Source: Fulvivirga imtechensis AK7 (lineage in GTDB: Bacteria; Bacteroidota; Bacteroidia; Cytophagales; Cyclobacteriaceae). Taken from it: DNA of 64,000 bases. Positions 26,472-34,769 of the stretch are shown one piece after another (position 1 is the stretch's first letter; each line of letters starts with the position of its first letter). The translations under genes were made by a program, and so were the position numbers. The stretch is from the NCBI RefSeq assembly GCF_000331535.1, contig NZ_AMZN01000055.1:124001-188000 (forward strand), given 5' to 3'. The notes beneath the pieces were generated by a model that ran no database searches, was not told the origin of the DNA, and was given only the letters and a program-made list of their open reading frames with translations.

Positions 26472-29060
26472 ATGCGAAAACTGCTGGTGATCATATTGTT
26501 TTTCTTTTGCTTATCTGCCCAGGGGCAGGTGAGCTTATCCAAACGAGCTTTAAAGCATCTTGAAAAAGGGGATATCCATAAAGCTGTAGCTACCAATAAA
26601 AAAGCTTTGGAAAAGGACAGTACCCTTGTTGCAGGCTTCTACGTTCAGGCAAGGCTTTTTTTTAGTCCGATTTATCATCAGGCAGACATAGATTCGGCTT
26701 ATCATTATATCCTTCTTGCGAGGGATGGTTTTGGGGGATTAGATGAAAAGGAGAAGAAAAAACATGAAAATGCAGGAGTAACCGGCTTAGCCATTGAATC
26801 CCTAAAGGATGCCATTGATAGTGCGGCATTTGCTCGTTCTACCGAAAAGGATACCGAAGAGGCCTACATATATTTTATCACATATTTTAATACAGCAGAG
26901 CAGGTGCCGGAAGCTATTTCTCTGAGAAATGCCCGGGCCTATGAGCAGGCTGTTCAGGAAAACAGCTACCAAAGTTATCGGAATTTCATGGAGAAGTATC
27001 CTGGTGCGGTGCAGGTGCCGGAAGCCAAAAAGCGTTACGAAAAAATTTATTTTTATGAACGTACGGCAGACAATACATTAAAGAGCTTTCTACAGTTTCT
27101 CAAAGACAACCCGGGTACGCCATATCGATCAGAGGCTGAGCAAAATATCTATGCCATCATGACGGCCGATCATAGTGCGGCCAGCTATCAGAAATTTATC
27201 AGGCAGTTTCCCAAGAGTGAGCTTCGGTCTAAGGCAGTGGCGTTTATGTACCACGTGCTTAAAGAGTCCGGTCAGGAGCTGTCGCCACAGCTTATGACGG
27301 ATTCTTTGCGTGCACTGAAGGCGCTGTATGGAAAAGTGCTGGTACCATTCCGGGAAGCAGGCCAGTATGGGTTTATGGATGACCGGGGAAAGGAAATAAT
27401 AGCAGCACAATATGATCGCGTGGATGAAGGAGAGTTGTGTGGTGGGATAACGAGAGACTACCTGTTTTTAGATAACATGATCATTGGCATAAACAGAGCG
27501 CCTGTCTATAAAGGTGCGTATGATGATGTGGAGGACCTTGGGTATGGGCTATTGAAAATTGAAAGCCAGGGCTCGATCGGTGTTTATCATAAATCGGGCC
27601 GTAAAGTGTTGCCATTCGGCGCTGGCGAAGTAAGACTGCTTTTGGGAAAATACCTGGCTTTTAAAAAGGGAAAAAGGTGGGGTCTTGCAACAGTATCCGG
27701 CCGTGAAATAACTCCTGCTGCATTCGATGATATTTTATCCCTGGGAAACTTTATTATTTTTGAAAAGGGTGAGCGGTACGATGTTAAAAATGAGGCCATG
27801 CTCATTCAAGGTGTTGATAAAGGCAGACTGGATGTAAAAGCTGGGTACAACGACTTTGATCTGCTGGATGATGGAAATCTCTGGCTTCAGGCGGGATCAG
27901 AGGAGGCGGTTATAGACAAAGATTGTCGCGAGATAATACCACAATCCCATCAAAAGATAAGGGTGATCAGGGATGGTATGTTGGTGAGCAAATCGGGGGG
28001 CATCAACATCCTCAATGATGAATACGAGCAGGTTTTGAAGGTAGAAAATGTTAAAAAGCTGAGGTTCAATGCTTCGTGGATCGGCTTTCAGCAAGATAGC
28101 CTCTGGACATTGTTCGATGTAAGCAGCTATGCTCTCAAAGCCAATAATCTGGACTCGATCGGCTTGATAGGAGATCACTTCGCTGTTATATCCAGGAATG
28201 ATTCTACGGCTGTGGTTACACTTGAAAGACCATTACTGCTTGGAAAAAACGACCACATAACTTTGCTGGCAGAGCTAAATTCAGCGCAATACCTGCTGAT
28301 AGAAGGAGACAGACATAGAAAAATTATACTCTCGGATAAAGGCGAAACCTTATTCAGTGGCAGTTTTGATGAAGCCAAACCACTTGGCCCTGACTATCTG
28401 GTAATATCCAGAGGGTCGAAAAAGGGATTAATATCCGCAGATGCCAGGACGCTTCTGCCCATGGACTACGATGCTATTGGCAACTATAGTGACGGCTTTG
28501 TTTCCTTATTAAGGAATAAGAAATTTGGACTCTATAACGAAAAGCAATCAGTGTTTATTCCTGCTGAATATGATAAAAACCTCTCACCTTATACGCCACA
28601 GCTCTTTATAGCCGAAAAAGGTGGTAAGCTGGGAGTGATTAACGGGGCCAATAAGAAATTGACAGCGTTTGATTACCAGGATGTTCGTTTTTGGAGTGAT
28701 AGTGCAGCATTGGTGAAAAAAAGTGATCAATGGCAACTGCTCGATCTTGTAAGTGGAGCAGTAAAAGAAGAGAATATCAGGTCAATTAATTTTGAACAGG
28801 CAGCCAAAGGAGAGGTAAGGGCTGTAGTGCTCAAGGAGGGAGGCTATGGAGTGTGGAGTAATATAAAAGGAGAAATTATTACACCTACCTTTAACGATAT
28901 TGTTAATGTAGGCACTGCTGAGCGTCCTGTTTACTTCACCGAAAAGCATATTCATGAAGCTGAATTTTATGTAGTGATCTATTACGATGCCTTCGGAAAT
29001 ATCTTGCGCAAACAGGCGTTTGATGCCAAGGATTATTCCCTGATCTATTGTGATAATTAA
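26472..29060 (+). CDS. Exported WG-repeat protein
   Basis: The 862-residue protein has a signal peptide (LLVIILFFFCLSAQGQ), a TPR-like N-terminal region (about 20-270; LEKGDIHKAVATNKKALEKD and the YQSYRNFMEKYPGAVQVPEA type repeats), then many WG/KWGY-like repeats of about 45-60 residues. Examples are YGFMDDRGKEIIAAQYDRVDE, RWGLATVSGREITPAAFDDI, KKGLISADARTLLPMDYDAI, KFGLYNEKQSVFIPAEYDK and YGVWSNIKGEIITPTFNDIV. WG repeats probably form an extended beta-structure for binding; no enzymatic motif is present. It probably sits in the periplasm or on the surface. It is followed 77 bp later by the phosphatase gene on the same strand. Confidence 0.87.
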   Translation: MRKLLVIILFFFCLSAQGQVSLSKRALKHLEKGDIHKAVATNKKALEKDSTLVAGFYVQARLFFSPIYHQADIDSAYHYILLARDGFGGLDEKEKKKHENAGVTGLAIESLKDAIDSAAFARSTEKDTEEAYIYFITYFNTAEQVPEAISLRNARAYEQAVQENSYQSYRNFMEKYPGAVQVPEAKKRYEKIYFYERTADNTLKSFLQFLKDNPGTPYRSEAEQNIYAIMTADHSAASYQKFIRQFPKSELRSKAVAFMYHVLKESGQELSPQLMTDSLRALKALYGKVLVPFREAGQYGFMDDRGKEIIAAQYDRVDEGELCGGITRDYLFLDNMIIGINRAPVYKGAYDDVEDLGYGLLKIESQGSIGVYHKSGRKVLPFGAGEVRLLLGKYLAFKKGKRWGLATVSGREITPAAFDDILSLGNFIIFEKGERYDVKNEAMLIQGVDKGRLDVKAGYNDFDLLDDGNLWLQAGSEEAVIDKDCREIIPQSHQKIRVIRDGMLVSKSGGINILNDEYEQVLKVENVKKLRFNASWIGFQQDSLWTLFDVSSYALKANNLDSIGLIGDHFAVISRNDSTAVVTLERPLLLGKNDHITLLAELNSAQYLLIEGDRHRKIILSDKGETLFSGSFDEAKPLGPDYLVISRGSKKGLISADARTLLPMDYDAIGNYSDGFVSLLRNKKFGLYNEKQSVFIPAEYDKNLSPYTPQLFIAEKGGKLGVINGANKKLTAFDYQDVRFWSDSAALVKKSDQWQLLDLVSGAVKEENIRSINFEQAAKGEVRAVVLKEGGYGVWSNIKGEIITPTFNDIVNVGTAERPVYFTEKHIHEAEFYVVIYYDAFGNILRKQAFDAKDYSLIYCDN

Positions 29061-29137
29061 TGCACTGGTAATATTAGAGTTTTTTATACTCCGCAATTAC
29101 TTCCTATTATTGTGTACCTGATAAACTATACCTAATT

Positions 29138-30745
29138 ATGAAAACTTTTCTTATTGCCATTTTTCTCCTTGCGTATGCCTTGTGTTACGGCCAACAACAA
29201 AAGCCCAGGCTTGTAGTTGGGGTAGTTGTTGATCAAATGGCGCAGGAGTACCTGTACCGGTTTGGGAGCAGATTTGGTGATGATGGCTTCAAAAAGTTGA
29301 TGAACGATGGCTTTCAGCTTAGGAATGTACACTACAACTATGTGCCCACCTATACAGGTCCGGGACATGCTTCCATCTTTACCGGCACGACACCTGCCGT
29401 GCATGGAGTGACAGGCAACTACTGGTTCAGTAAAAGCCTGGGAAGTATGATCTATTGTGCAGGAGATAATACTGAACAGACCGTTGGCAGCGCATCAGAT
29501 AAAGGGAAAATGTCTCCCAGAAATATGTTGACCACTACGTTTGCCGATGAGCTGCTGCTTTCAAACCAGAAACGGTCTAAAAGCGTTGGAGTATCGATAA
29601 AGGACCGTGGAGCCATATTCCCGGCCGGGCATCTGGGACAGGCTTATTGGTATGATCATACTAATGGAAAGTTCATTACCAGTACCTATTATGCAGATAA
29701 ACTTCCTCAATGGGTAGAAAAGTTTAACCAAAGAAAGCTGGCCGATACATACCTGAAGCGTAAGTGGGAACCACTCTATGATATTGACACATATACCGCC
29801 AGTGGTCCTGATAAGTCTCCCTACGAGGGCAAAATAGAAGGTAAAGAGGCTGTATTCCCTTACGACCTTTCAAGCCATAGAGACTATAGCCTGCTTCCCG
29901 GCACTCCTTTTGGCAACGACATCTTGTTGGATATGGCTCTGGCTGCCCTCGAGGGGGAGCAACTAGGAAAAGGCGACTACACTGATTTTTTGTCTGTAAG
30001 TTTTTCATCTACCGACTACATTGGTCACGATTTTGGACCTAATTCTGTTGAACTGGAAGATACCTATTTAAGGTTAGATAAAAATATAGCTTCTCTGATC
30101 CGGGCGCTCGACATGCAAGTCGGTAAGGATAACTACATTTTGTTCCTTACCTCCGATCATGCAGTAGCAGAAGTGCCACAATTTTTGATCGATAGCAAAG
30201 TGCCCGCAGGATATTTCAGTATCGATCTAAAGCATGAGATTACGGCAGCGCTATCGCAGCGATACGGTGACGGTGAATGGGTGAGAAATGTAAGCAACAT
30301 GCAGATATTTTTAAACAGGGAACTGATTTTTAATAAGGGTATAAAACTTCACGAAGTACAGGAGTTTGCGGCACACTACATTTTGCAATATGATGGTCTG
30401 CTTGAAAGCTACCCTGCTTATGTGATCAATTGGCTCGACTATGCTGCGGGAGGTATTAAAGGCCTGCTTGCCAGAGGTTACAACCAAAAAAGATCGGGCG
30501 ATGTTTTATATAGCCTTGAGCCCGCATGGCTGGATAGCAAAAGGAGCACCGGCACTACCCATGGTTCAGCATTTACATATGATACTCATGTGCCCCTACT
30601 CTGGTATGGTGCCAATATCACACCCGGAGTTTCGGTGTCATATACAGAAATAACAGATATTGTGCCCACACTGTGCCTCATGTTAGAAATTAAACTGCCC
30701 AATGGTGTTACTGGCCAACCTATTGAGGAATTATTCAAAAACTGA
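29138..30745 (+). CDS. PafA-type alkaline phosphatase family protein
   Basis: The 535-residue protein has a signal peptide (LIAIFLLAYALCYGQ) and the two-zinc alkaline phosphatase / nucleotide pyrophosphatase fold. The first metal Asp is in VVGVVVDQMAQEY. The nucleophile T73 is in the TYTGPGHASIFTGT segment. Further metal ligands lie in FSSTDYIGHDFGP and FLTSDHAVAEVP, and a late His is in GTTHGSAFTYDTHVPLLWYG. PafA enzymes of Bacteroidota are periplasmic, phosphate-insensitive phosphomonoesterases that release phosphate from organic compounds. Length fits the family (about 540). I cannot separate mono- from diesterase preference by eye. Confidence 0.9.
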   Translation: MKTFLIAIFLLAYALCYGQQQKPRLVVGVVVDQMAQEYLYRFGSRFGDDGFKKLMNDGFQLRNVHYNYVPTYTGPGHASIFTGTTPAVHGVTGNYWFSKSLGSMIYCAGDNTEQTVGSASDKGKMSPRNMLTTTFADELLLSNQKRSKSVGVSIKDRGAIFPAGHLGQAYWYDHTNGKFITSTYYADKLPQWVEKFNQRKLADTYLKRKWEPLYDIDTYTASGPDKSPYEGKIEGKEAVFPYDLSSHRDYSLLPGTPFGNDILLDMALAALEGEQLGKGDYTDFLSVSFSSTDYIGHDFGPNSVELEDTYLRLDKNIASLIRALDMQVGKDNYILFLTSDHAVAEVPQFLIDSKVPAGYFSIDLKHEITAALSQRYGDGEWVRNVSNMQIFLNRELIFNKGIKLHEVQEFAAHYILQYDGLLESYPAYVINWLDYAAGGIKGLLARGYNQKRSGDVLYSLEPAWLDSKRSTGTTHGSAFTYDTHVPLLWYGANITPGVSVSYTEITDIVPTLCLMLEIKLPNGVTGQPIEELFKN

Positions 30746-30841
30746 TACCATTTACACCATTCTAATACCTTCTGGCATACCGCATTTCGTAACTAAATTA
30801 TTTTTAGCTATCATTAGCGCGAATTTAGACTGAAACCAAAA

Positions 30842-32350
30842 ATGCAAAAAGCAGAAGAATTCAGTAACCGCTGGGGGATAGTACTGGCATCTCTCGGTAT
30901 GGCTATTGGAGCTGGCAACCTCTGGCGCTTTCCACGACTGGCCGGTCAGTATGGTGGTGCATTCCTGATCCTTTGGATCTTGTTCCTACTCATTTGGTCC
31001 ATTCCCTTGCTGATGGCTGAATTTTCTATTGGTAAAAAGTACAAACTGGGTGTAATAGGCTCTTACGGGCAGATAGGAGGCCGGAAGTTCACCTGGGGCG
31101 GTTTTTTTATTACACTCTGCACACTGGGCATAGCTTTTTACTATTCAGTGGTCACGGGCTGGGCGCTCCAGTATTTGGGGCTGTCTACTCAAAATCTATG
31201 GGCGTTTATCAGTGGAGGGGAGACCATTGCCAAGGCGCTCAGCGCAGACCCTGCCTACCTTGATCAATATTGGAATTCTATCTCAAGCGGCAACACCTGG
31301 ACTATTATTTTATACATACTGGCAGTGATCACCGGAATAGTGGTGTTGATAAAGGGGATCCAAAATGGTCTCGAAAAGGCCAATAAGATACTTATCCCCT
31401 CTTTGTTCGTACTGCTCATAATCATTACGATGATGTCGCTGAATATGGAAAATGGCTACAAAGGCCTGGAATATATGTTTTTCATTGATGTAAAGCATTT
31501 TACCAATGCTACCATATGGATAGAGGCGTTGTCACAGTCGGCATGGTCAACAGGGGCGGGCTGGGGGCTGATCATGACCATCTCATCGTATTCCAGGAAA
31601 CGGGAGGACGTGGTACTGAACACTTTTATCGGTGGGTTTGGTAATAATACAGCCTCTCTGATGGCGGGTATGGCCATATTGCCTGCGGTGTTTGCGCTCT
31701 CTGCCAGTGAGGGCGATGCCATTACTTATCTGCAAAGTGGTAATCAGGCACTGACCTTCACCATTATTCCCAAACTGTTTGCCACAGTAACAGGTGGAGC
31801 CATACTGTCATTTATCTTCTTCCTGGCGTTTTTCCTGGCAGCCTTTAGCTCACTACTGCCCATGTTGGAGCTATTCATCAGCAACCTGAAAGATATGGGA
31901 TTCAGCAGGAAATCAGCCGCTCTTAGAACAGCCATTTTTTGCATAGTGTTTGGTTTCCCCTCGGCCTATTCGCTCAATGTTTTTAACAACCAAGACTGGG
32001 TTTGGGGCATTGGATTGATCATTTCCGGCCTGTTACTCATTGTTGCCGTGCTTCGATATGGGGTGAGTAAGTTTAAGCGCGATTATATTGATACCGACTC
32101 AGATTTCAACGTTCCTGCAACCTACTTTGCTGTAGCACTGATTTTCAATGCATTTCTTGGTGTAGTCCTCGTTTACTGGTGGATGTCACAAGGCTATTCC
32201 GAATACCCCTGGTTCAATGCGGAAGGAAACTGGAATGTGTTCGATGTTTATAGCAACGCCTCCATTGTCACGCAGTGGGGACTGGTGATCATTGCAGGAT
32301 TATTGCTCAATAAATATTTATACAGGATTTTCGTAAAGAACAGATCATGA
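30842..32350 (+). CDS. Sodium-dependent neurotransmitter-symporter (NSS) family transporter
   Basis: The 502-residue protein has about 12 membrane helices and the LeuT/NSS signature in helix 1: SLGMAIGAGNLWRFPRLAGQ, including the unwound GAGN sodium and substrate site. Further conserved parts are YYSVVTGWALQY (helix 3), SQSAWSTGAGWGLIMTISSY (helix 6) and FLAAFSSLLPMLELF (helix 8). NSS members import amino acids with Na+. The four-base overlap with a tiny one-helix gene is the arrangement of MetP/MetS, where MetP carries methionine and alanine; the substrate here is not established. Confidence 0.92.
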   Translation: MQKAEEFSNRWGIVLASLGMAIGAGNLWRFPRLAGQYGGAFLILWILFLLIWSIPLLMAEFSIGKKYKLGVIGSYGQIGGRKFTWGGFFITLCTLGIAFYYSVVTGWALQYLGLSTQNLWAFISGGETIAKALSADPAYLDQYWNSISSGNTWTIILYILAVITGIVVLIKGIQNGLEKANKILIPSLFVLLIIITMMSLNMENGYKGLEYMFFIDVKHFTNATIWIEALSQSAWSTGAGWGLIMTISSYSRKREDVVLNTFIGGFGNNTASLMAGMAILPAVFALSASEGDAITYLQSGNQALTFTIIPKLFATVTGGAILSFIFFLAFFLAAFSSLLPMLELFISNLKDMGFSRKSAALRTAIFCIVFGFPSAYSLNVFNNQDWVWGIGLIISGLLLIVAVLRYGVSKFKRDYIDTDSDFNVPATYFAVALIFNAFLGVVLVYWWMSQGYSEYPWFNAEGNWNVFDVYSNASIVTQWGLVIIAGLLLNKYLYRIFVKNRS

Positions 32351-32469
32351 GTACAGCAGCCATAATTTCAATGATACTGATCGTAGGCACCGTAGTGGGT
32401 GGTTTCATCTACTTTCTCGGCCTGGCCATGAAGCGGGAATCGTCACGCAAGAAAGAGGTTTCGGAGTAG
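32347..32469 (+). CDS. MetS-like NSS transporter small subunit
   Basis: The 40-residue protein has one membrane helix (IISMILIVGTVVGGFIYFLG) followed by a basic tail (MKRESSRKKEV). Its ATG overlaps the stop of the NSS transporter by 4 bp. Its length, single helix and position match the MetS small subunits found after NSS transporters, which are required for function of MetP in Corynebacterium. Confidence 0.85.
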   Translation: MSTAAIISMILIVGTVVGGFIYFLGLAMKRESSRKKEVSE

Positions 32470-32967
32470 GGCTGCCCTTGGGCAGTGAACTAACCGTGGA
32501 GGACACAGAGGAGAAACAGAGGTCGCGGAGAGATTTCTCTGTGTTTTCAAACCACCTCGTCATCCTGGAATTTCCCACCCTTCCCAGGTCATTCTGACGA
32601 AGAAAGAATCTTACTAAGAACAGAGGTTGTCCCTCTAAACTGAGGAAGACCCTTCGTTCCTCCCCGAGGACAAGCTTGGGACAGGCAGGGTCACAGGGTC
32701 GTAAAGAGAAAATATCCGGGATTCCCCGATCCGAGGTAGAAGCTGAAACCCGAACCCAACCAAATAGTGAGGAGCTAGTCGTTTTTAGTCGGGTAATGAT
32801 ATGTGTGTGGTAATTACAGACAAGGAATATAATGGATATATGTGCAATGTTGCATATTTAATGGTTACATTTCATAAGCTTCGGATTTACGTATATTTTC
32901 GGCTCATATCGTATCAAACTTATCGTTTCATTATCGTATATTTACGAATCATATCGTATCATTTTAA
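32470..32967. repeat. 498-bp intergenic region with several interspersed repeats
   Basis: No gene is seen up to the Fic start. Recognisable pieces are a GAGGACACAGAGGAGAAACA phrase (32500-32519, relative of 38335), CGTCATCCTGGAATTT (32568), a GTCATTCTGACGAAG/GAATCTTACTAAG segment (32590-32620, also at 39437-39500) and AGAGAAAATATCCGGGATTC (32705, relative of 34500). The last 60 bases hold the Fic promoter repeats. Confidence 0.55.
32905..32961 (+). promoter_or_regulatory. TATCGT repeat cluster upstream of fic-like gene
   Basis: A 12-bp direct repeat CATATCGTATCA occurs at 32905-32916 and 32950-32961, and TATCGT recurs four times (32907, 32921, 32932, 32952), ending 7 bases before the Fic ATG. 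The Fic protein carries a C-terminal winged helix, so these could be its own operators (inference). Confidence 0.5.
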
Positions 32968-34002
32968 ATGAAAGTATACAATTTTGAATTAGATTTTGAC
33001 TGGGAACTGGTCAACAACATAAGCAAACTGGATCGGTTTGATGCCTCCTGGAATTCAATAGAAAAAAGGGAAGGTCAAAGCCTTAAACAGCTCAAGTCTA
33101 TCGCAACTGTCAGAAGTGTTGGTGCTTCTACACGCATTGAAGGATCGAAGATGAGTGATGAAGAGGTTGATATTTTATTACGCAACCTTTCAATCGATAA
33201 ATTAACCGAAAGATATAAGCAAGAGGTCGCTGGATATTTTGAAGCTCTAGATATTATTTCGGAATCATATAATGACATACGAATAACGGAAAACGAAATA
33301 AAAAACCTTCACAATATCCTTTTGAAATATAGCGAAAAAGATCAATGGCATAAAGGCAATTATAAGCAACACAGTAATAATGTGGAAGCAAATTTACCTG
33401 ATGGTACCAAACAACTGATTTTTGAGACAACTTCTCCTGGTTTTGAAACAGATGATGCAATGAGATCTCTATTCGAATGGTACAATAGGGATACTCAAAC
33501 ACACCAACTCGTCAAAAGCGCTCTTTTCTCTTACGAATTTGTTTCCATTCACCCTTTTCAAGATGGTAATGGGAGACTGAGTAGATTACTAGCCAGTCTA
33601 CTCCTTCTGAAAGGTGGGTATAAATGGATTCAGTATGTCAGTTTCGAACATGAAATTGAAAGTCGAAAACCCGAATATTACCGAGAATTAAGAAGCTGTC
33701 AAGCTCAACGGCCAAATGAGAACGTAACAACTTGGATCAATTTCTTTTTCAGTGCTTTAATGAATATTCAAGAACAGCTTTTGGCCAAACTGGAACAAAC
33801 TGGAACAACTTCAAAATTGTCCCCGCGAGAAAAGTCAATATTGGCATTCATTTCAGACCATGCAGGATGCAAATCAGGAGACATTGCTAAAAATCTTGAC
33901 ATACCGAACCCTACTGTTAAACGTATACTTAGTGATTTGCTAAGTTTGAATTTAATCGAACGTCATGGAACCGGTCCTGGAACAAATTATTCTTTACTAT
34001 AA
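32968..34002 (+). CDS. Fic-domain AMPylase with inhibitory N-terminus and winged helix
   Basis: The 344-residue protein carries the inhibitory motif S54-T-R-I-E58-G59 ([S/T]xxxE[G/N]) at the N-terminus, making it a class II Fic protein. The catalytic H195 is in SIHPFQDGNGRLSR, a full HPFx(D/E)GNGRxxR. A C-terminal winged-helix domain covers about residues 280-344 (SPREKSILAFISDH, KSGDIAKNLDIPNPTVKRIL). Fic enzymes transfer AMP from ATP to Ser/Thr/Tyr; the Glu of the inhibitory helix blocks ATP until relieved. No antitoxin gene is needed, and none is seen. The direct repeats just upstream suggest autoregulation through the winged helix. The locus is flanked by repeat-rich spacers. Confidence 0.92.
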   Translation: MKVYNFELDFDWELVNNISKLDRFDASWNSIEKREGQSLKQLKSIATVRSVGASTRIEGSKMSDEEVDILLRNLSIDKLTERYKQEVAGYFEALDIISESYNDIRITENEIKNLHNILLKYSEKDQWHKGNYKQHSNNVEANLPDGTKQLIFETTSPGFETDDAMRSLFEWYNRDTQTHQLVKSALFSYEFVSIHPFQDGNGRLSRLLASLLLLKGGYKWIQYVSFEHEIESRKPEYYRELRSCQAQRPNENVTTWINFFFSALMNIQEQLLAKLEQTGTTSKLSPREKSILAFISDHAGCKSGDIAKNLDIPNPTVKRILSDLLSLNLIERHGTGPGTNYSLL

Positions 34003-34102
34003 AAAACAAAATGTAGCAAAACCCAAACGTTGTTGAGCATTTCCCTATGAGCAAAATAGCTGCCGAATATCTGAACTGGGATTTCACGAGGAGATCGGAA
34101 CA

Positions 34103-34321
34103 ATGGTTTACGCATTAGGGAACTTCGATTGTAGCAACGAACTTCTTTTTATCTGTAAATTACACCTGTACGGGAACGCTGAAGTTCAAATGTCAACATC
34201 CTCAATTTTGGCAGAACAGAAATTCAGAGTAACCGAGGACGAACTCATGAGCGTCCAGCAACTTCTCAATGAGCATAAACTAAAGATTGAAGGCTTCAAA
34301 ATCAAATACGAACTAATATAA
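34103..34321 (+). CDS. Doubtful small ORF, possible gene remnant
   Basis: A 72-codon frame, open from 34037, ends with a protein-like amphipathic stretch (KFRVTEDELMSVQQLLNEHK). I do not recognise a family and see no ribosome binding site. The spacer 34003-34769 otherwise contains repeats only, so this could be the tail of a decayed gene or chance. Confidence 0.25.
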   Translation: MVYALGNFDCSNELLFICKLHLYGNAEVQMSTSSILAEQKFRVTEDELMSVQQLLNEHKLKIEGFKIKYELI

Positions 34322-34465
34322 AAATGAAGCTCCACAGCAACGCTATGACCGAATGAGGCTTCATTGGCCAGGATGGCCTCCTTCGATGCCTGGAAAGCTT
34401 TACTAGTCCTTAAAGGCTTAGTAAAGCACTTGGCTAAGCAATGACGGCCGAAGCAAATCAAACCG

Positions 34466-34521
34466 CCACGCCATCCTGAAATTTTCGCAGAGCAACGGAG
34501 AAAATATTCAGGATGGCGTGG
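34466..34521. repeat. REP-like palindromic repeat, best copy
   Basis: The left arm begins CCACGCCATCCTGAA (34466) and the right arm ends TTCAGGATGGCGTGG (34521). The 21-22-base arms pair with a single bulged base around a 13-base loop containing GCAGAGCAACGG. Other copies are at 39671-39725 (inverted) and 43187-43237, with fragments at 32568 and 32705. Confidence 0.8.
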
Positions 34522-34707
34522 TGGTTATGATTTCTGTTCCTCCTCTGCTTCTGTGGTTAATGATGGCGTAATGTCATTATCCTCAAATCAACTGAAAGTT
34601 GTTGGATTCCGCGAGATGCGGTACTTCTTAGTAGAGCTTTTTCTTAACTAAGCGCATTGAGTACCTCCCAAAAAACCAATCCCCCAACGAACCCACCACC
34701 AAAATAT

Positions 34708-34738
34708 TTTGCTAGTTGACCTATTTTTTTCTATATTG
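34708..34738 (+). promoter_or_regulatory. Candidate promoter of the subtilase gene
   Basis: TTTG (34708-34711) lies 20 bases before TATATTG (34732-34738), one base short of the TAnnTTTG consensus, and 31 bases ahead of the ATG at 34770. Confidence 0.35.
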
Positions 34739-34769
34739 AACTATTAATTCAACCAAAACCTAAACCCAA

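Larger units (their letters stand above)
34322..34769. other. Intergenic region with REP-like palindrome and promoter
   Basis: No gene is seen. It contains GAATGAGGCTTCATTGGCCA-type filler, the palindrome at 34466-34521, a TCCTCTGCTTCTGTGGTTAA phrase (relative of the element at 38335) and a possible promoter of the subtilase gene at 34708-34738. Confidence 0.5.

Noticed and set aside
29384-29400. Second sigma-54-like match (GGCACGACACCTGC)
   Set aside because: It lies inside the PafA coding region, has the wrong spacing of the GC doublet and no gene start downstream.
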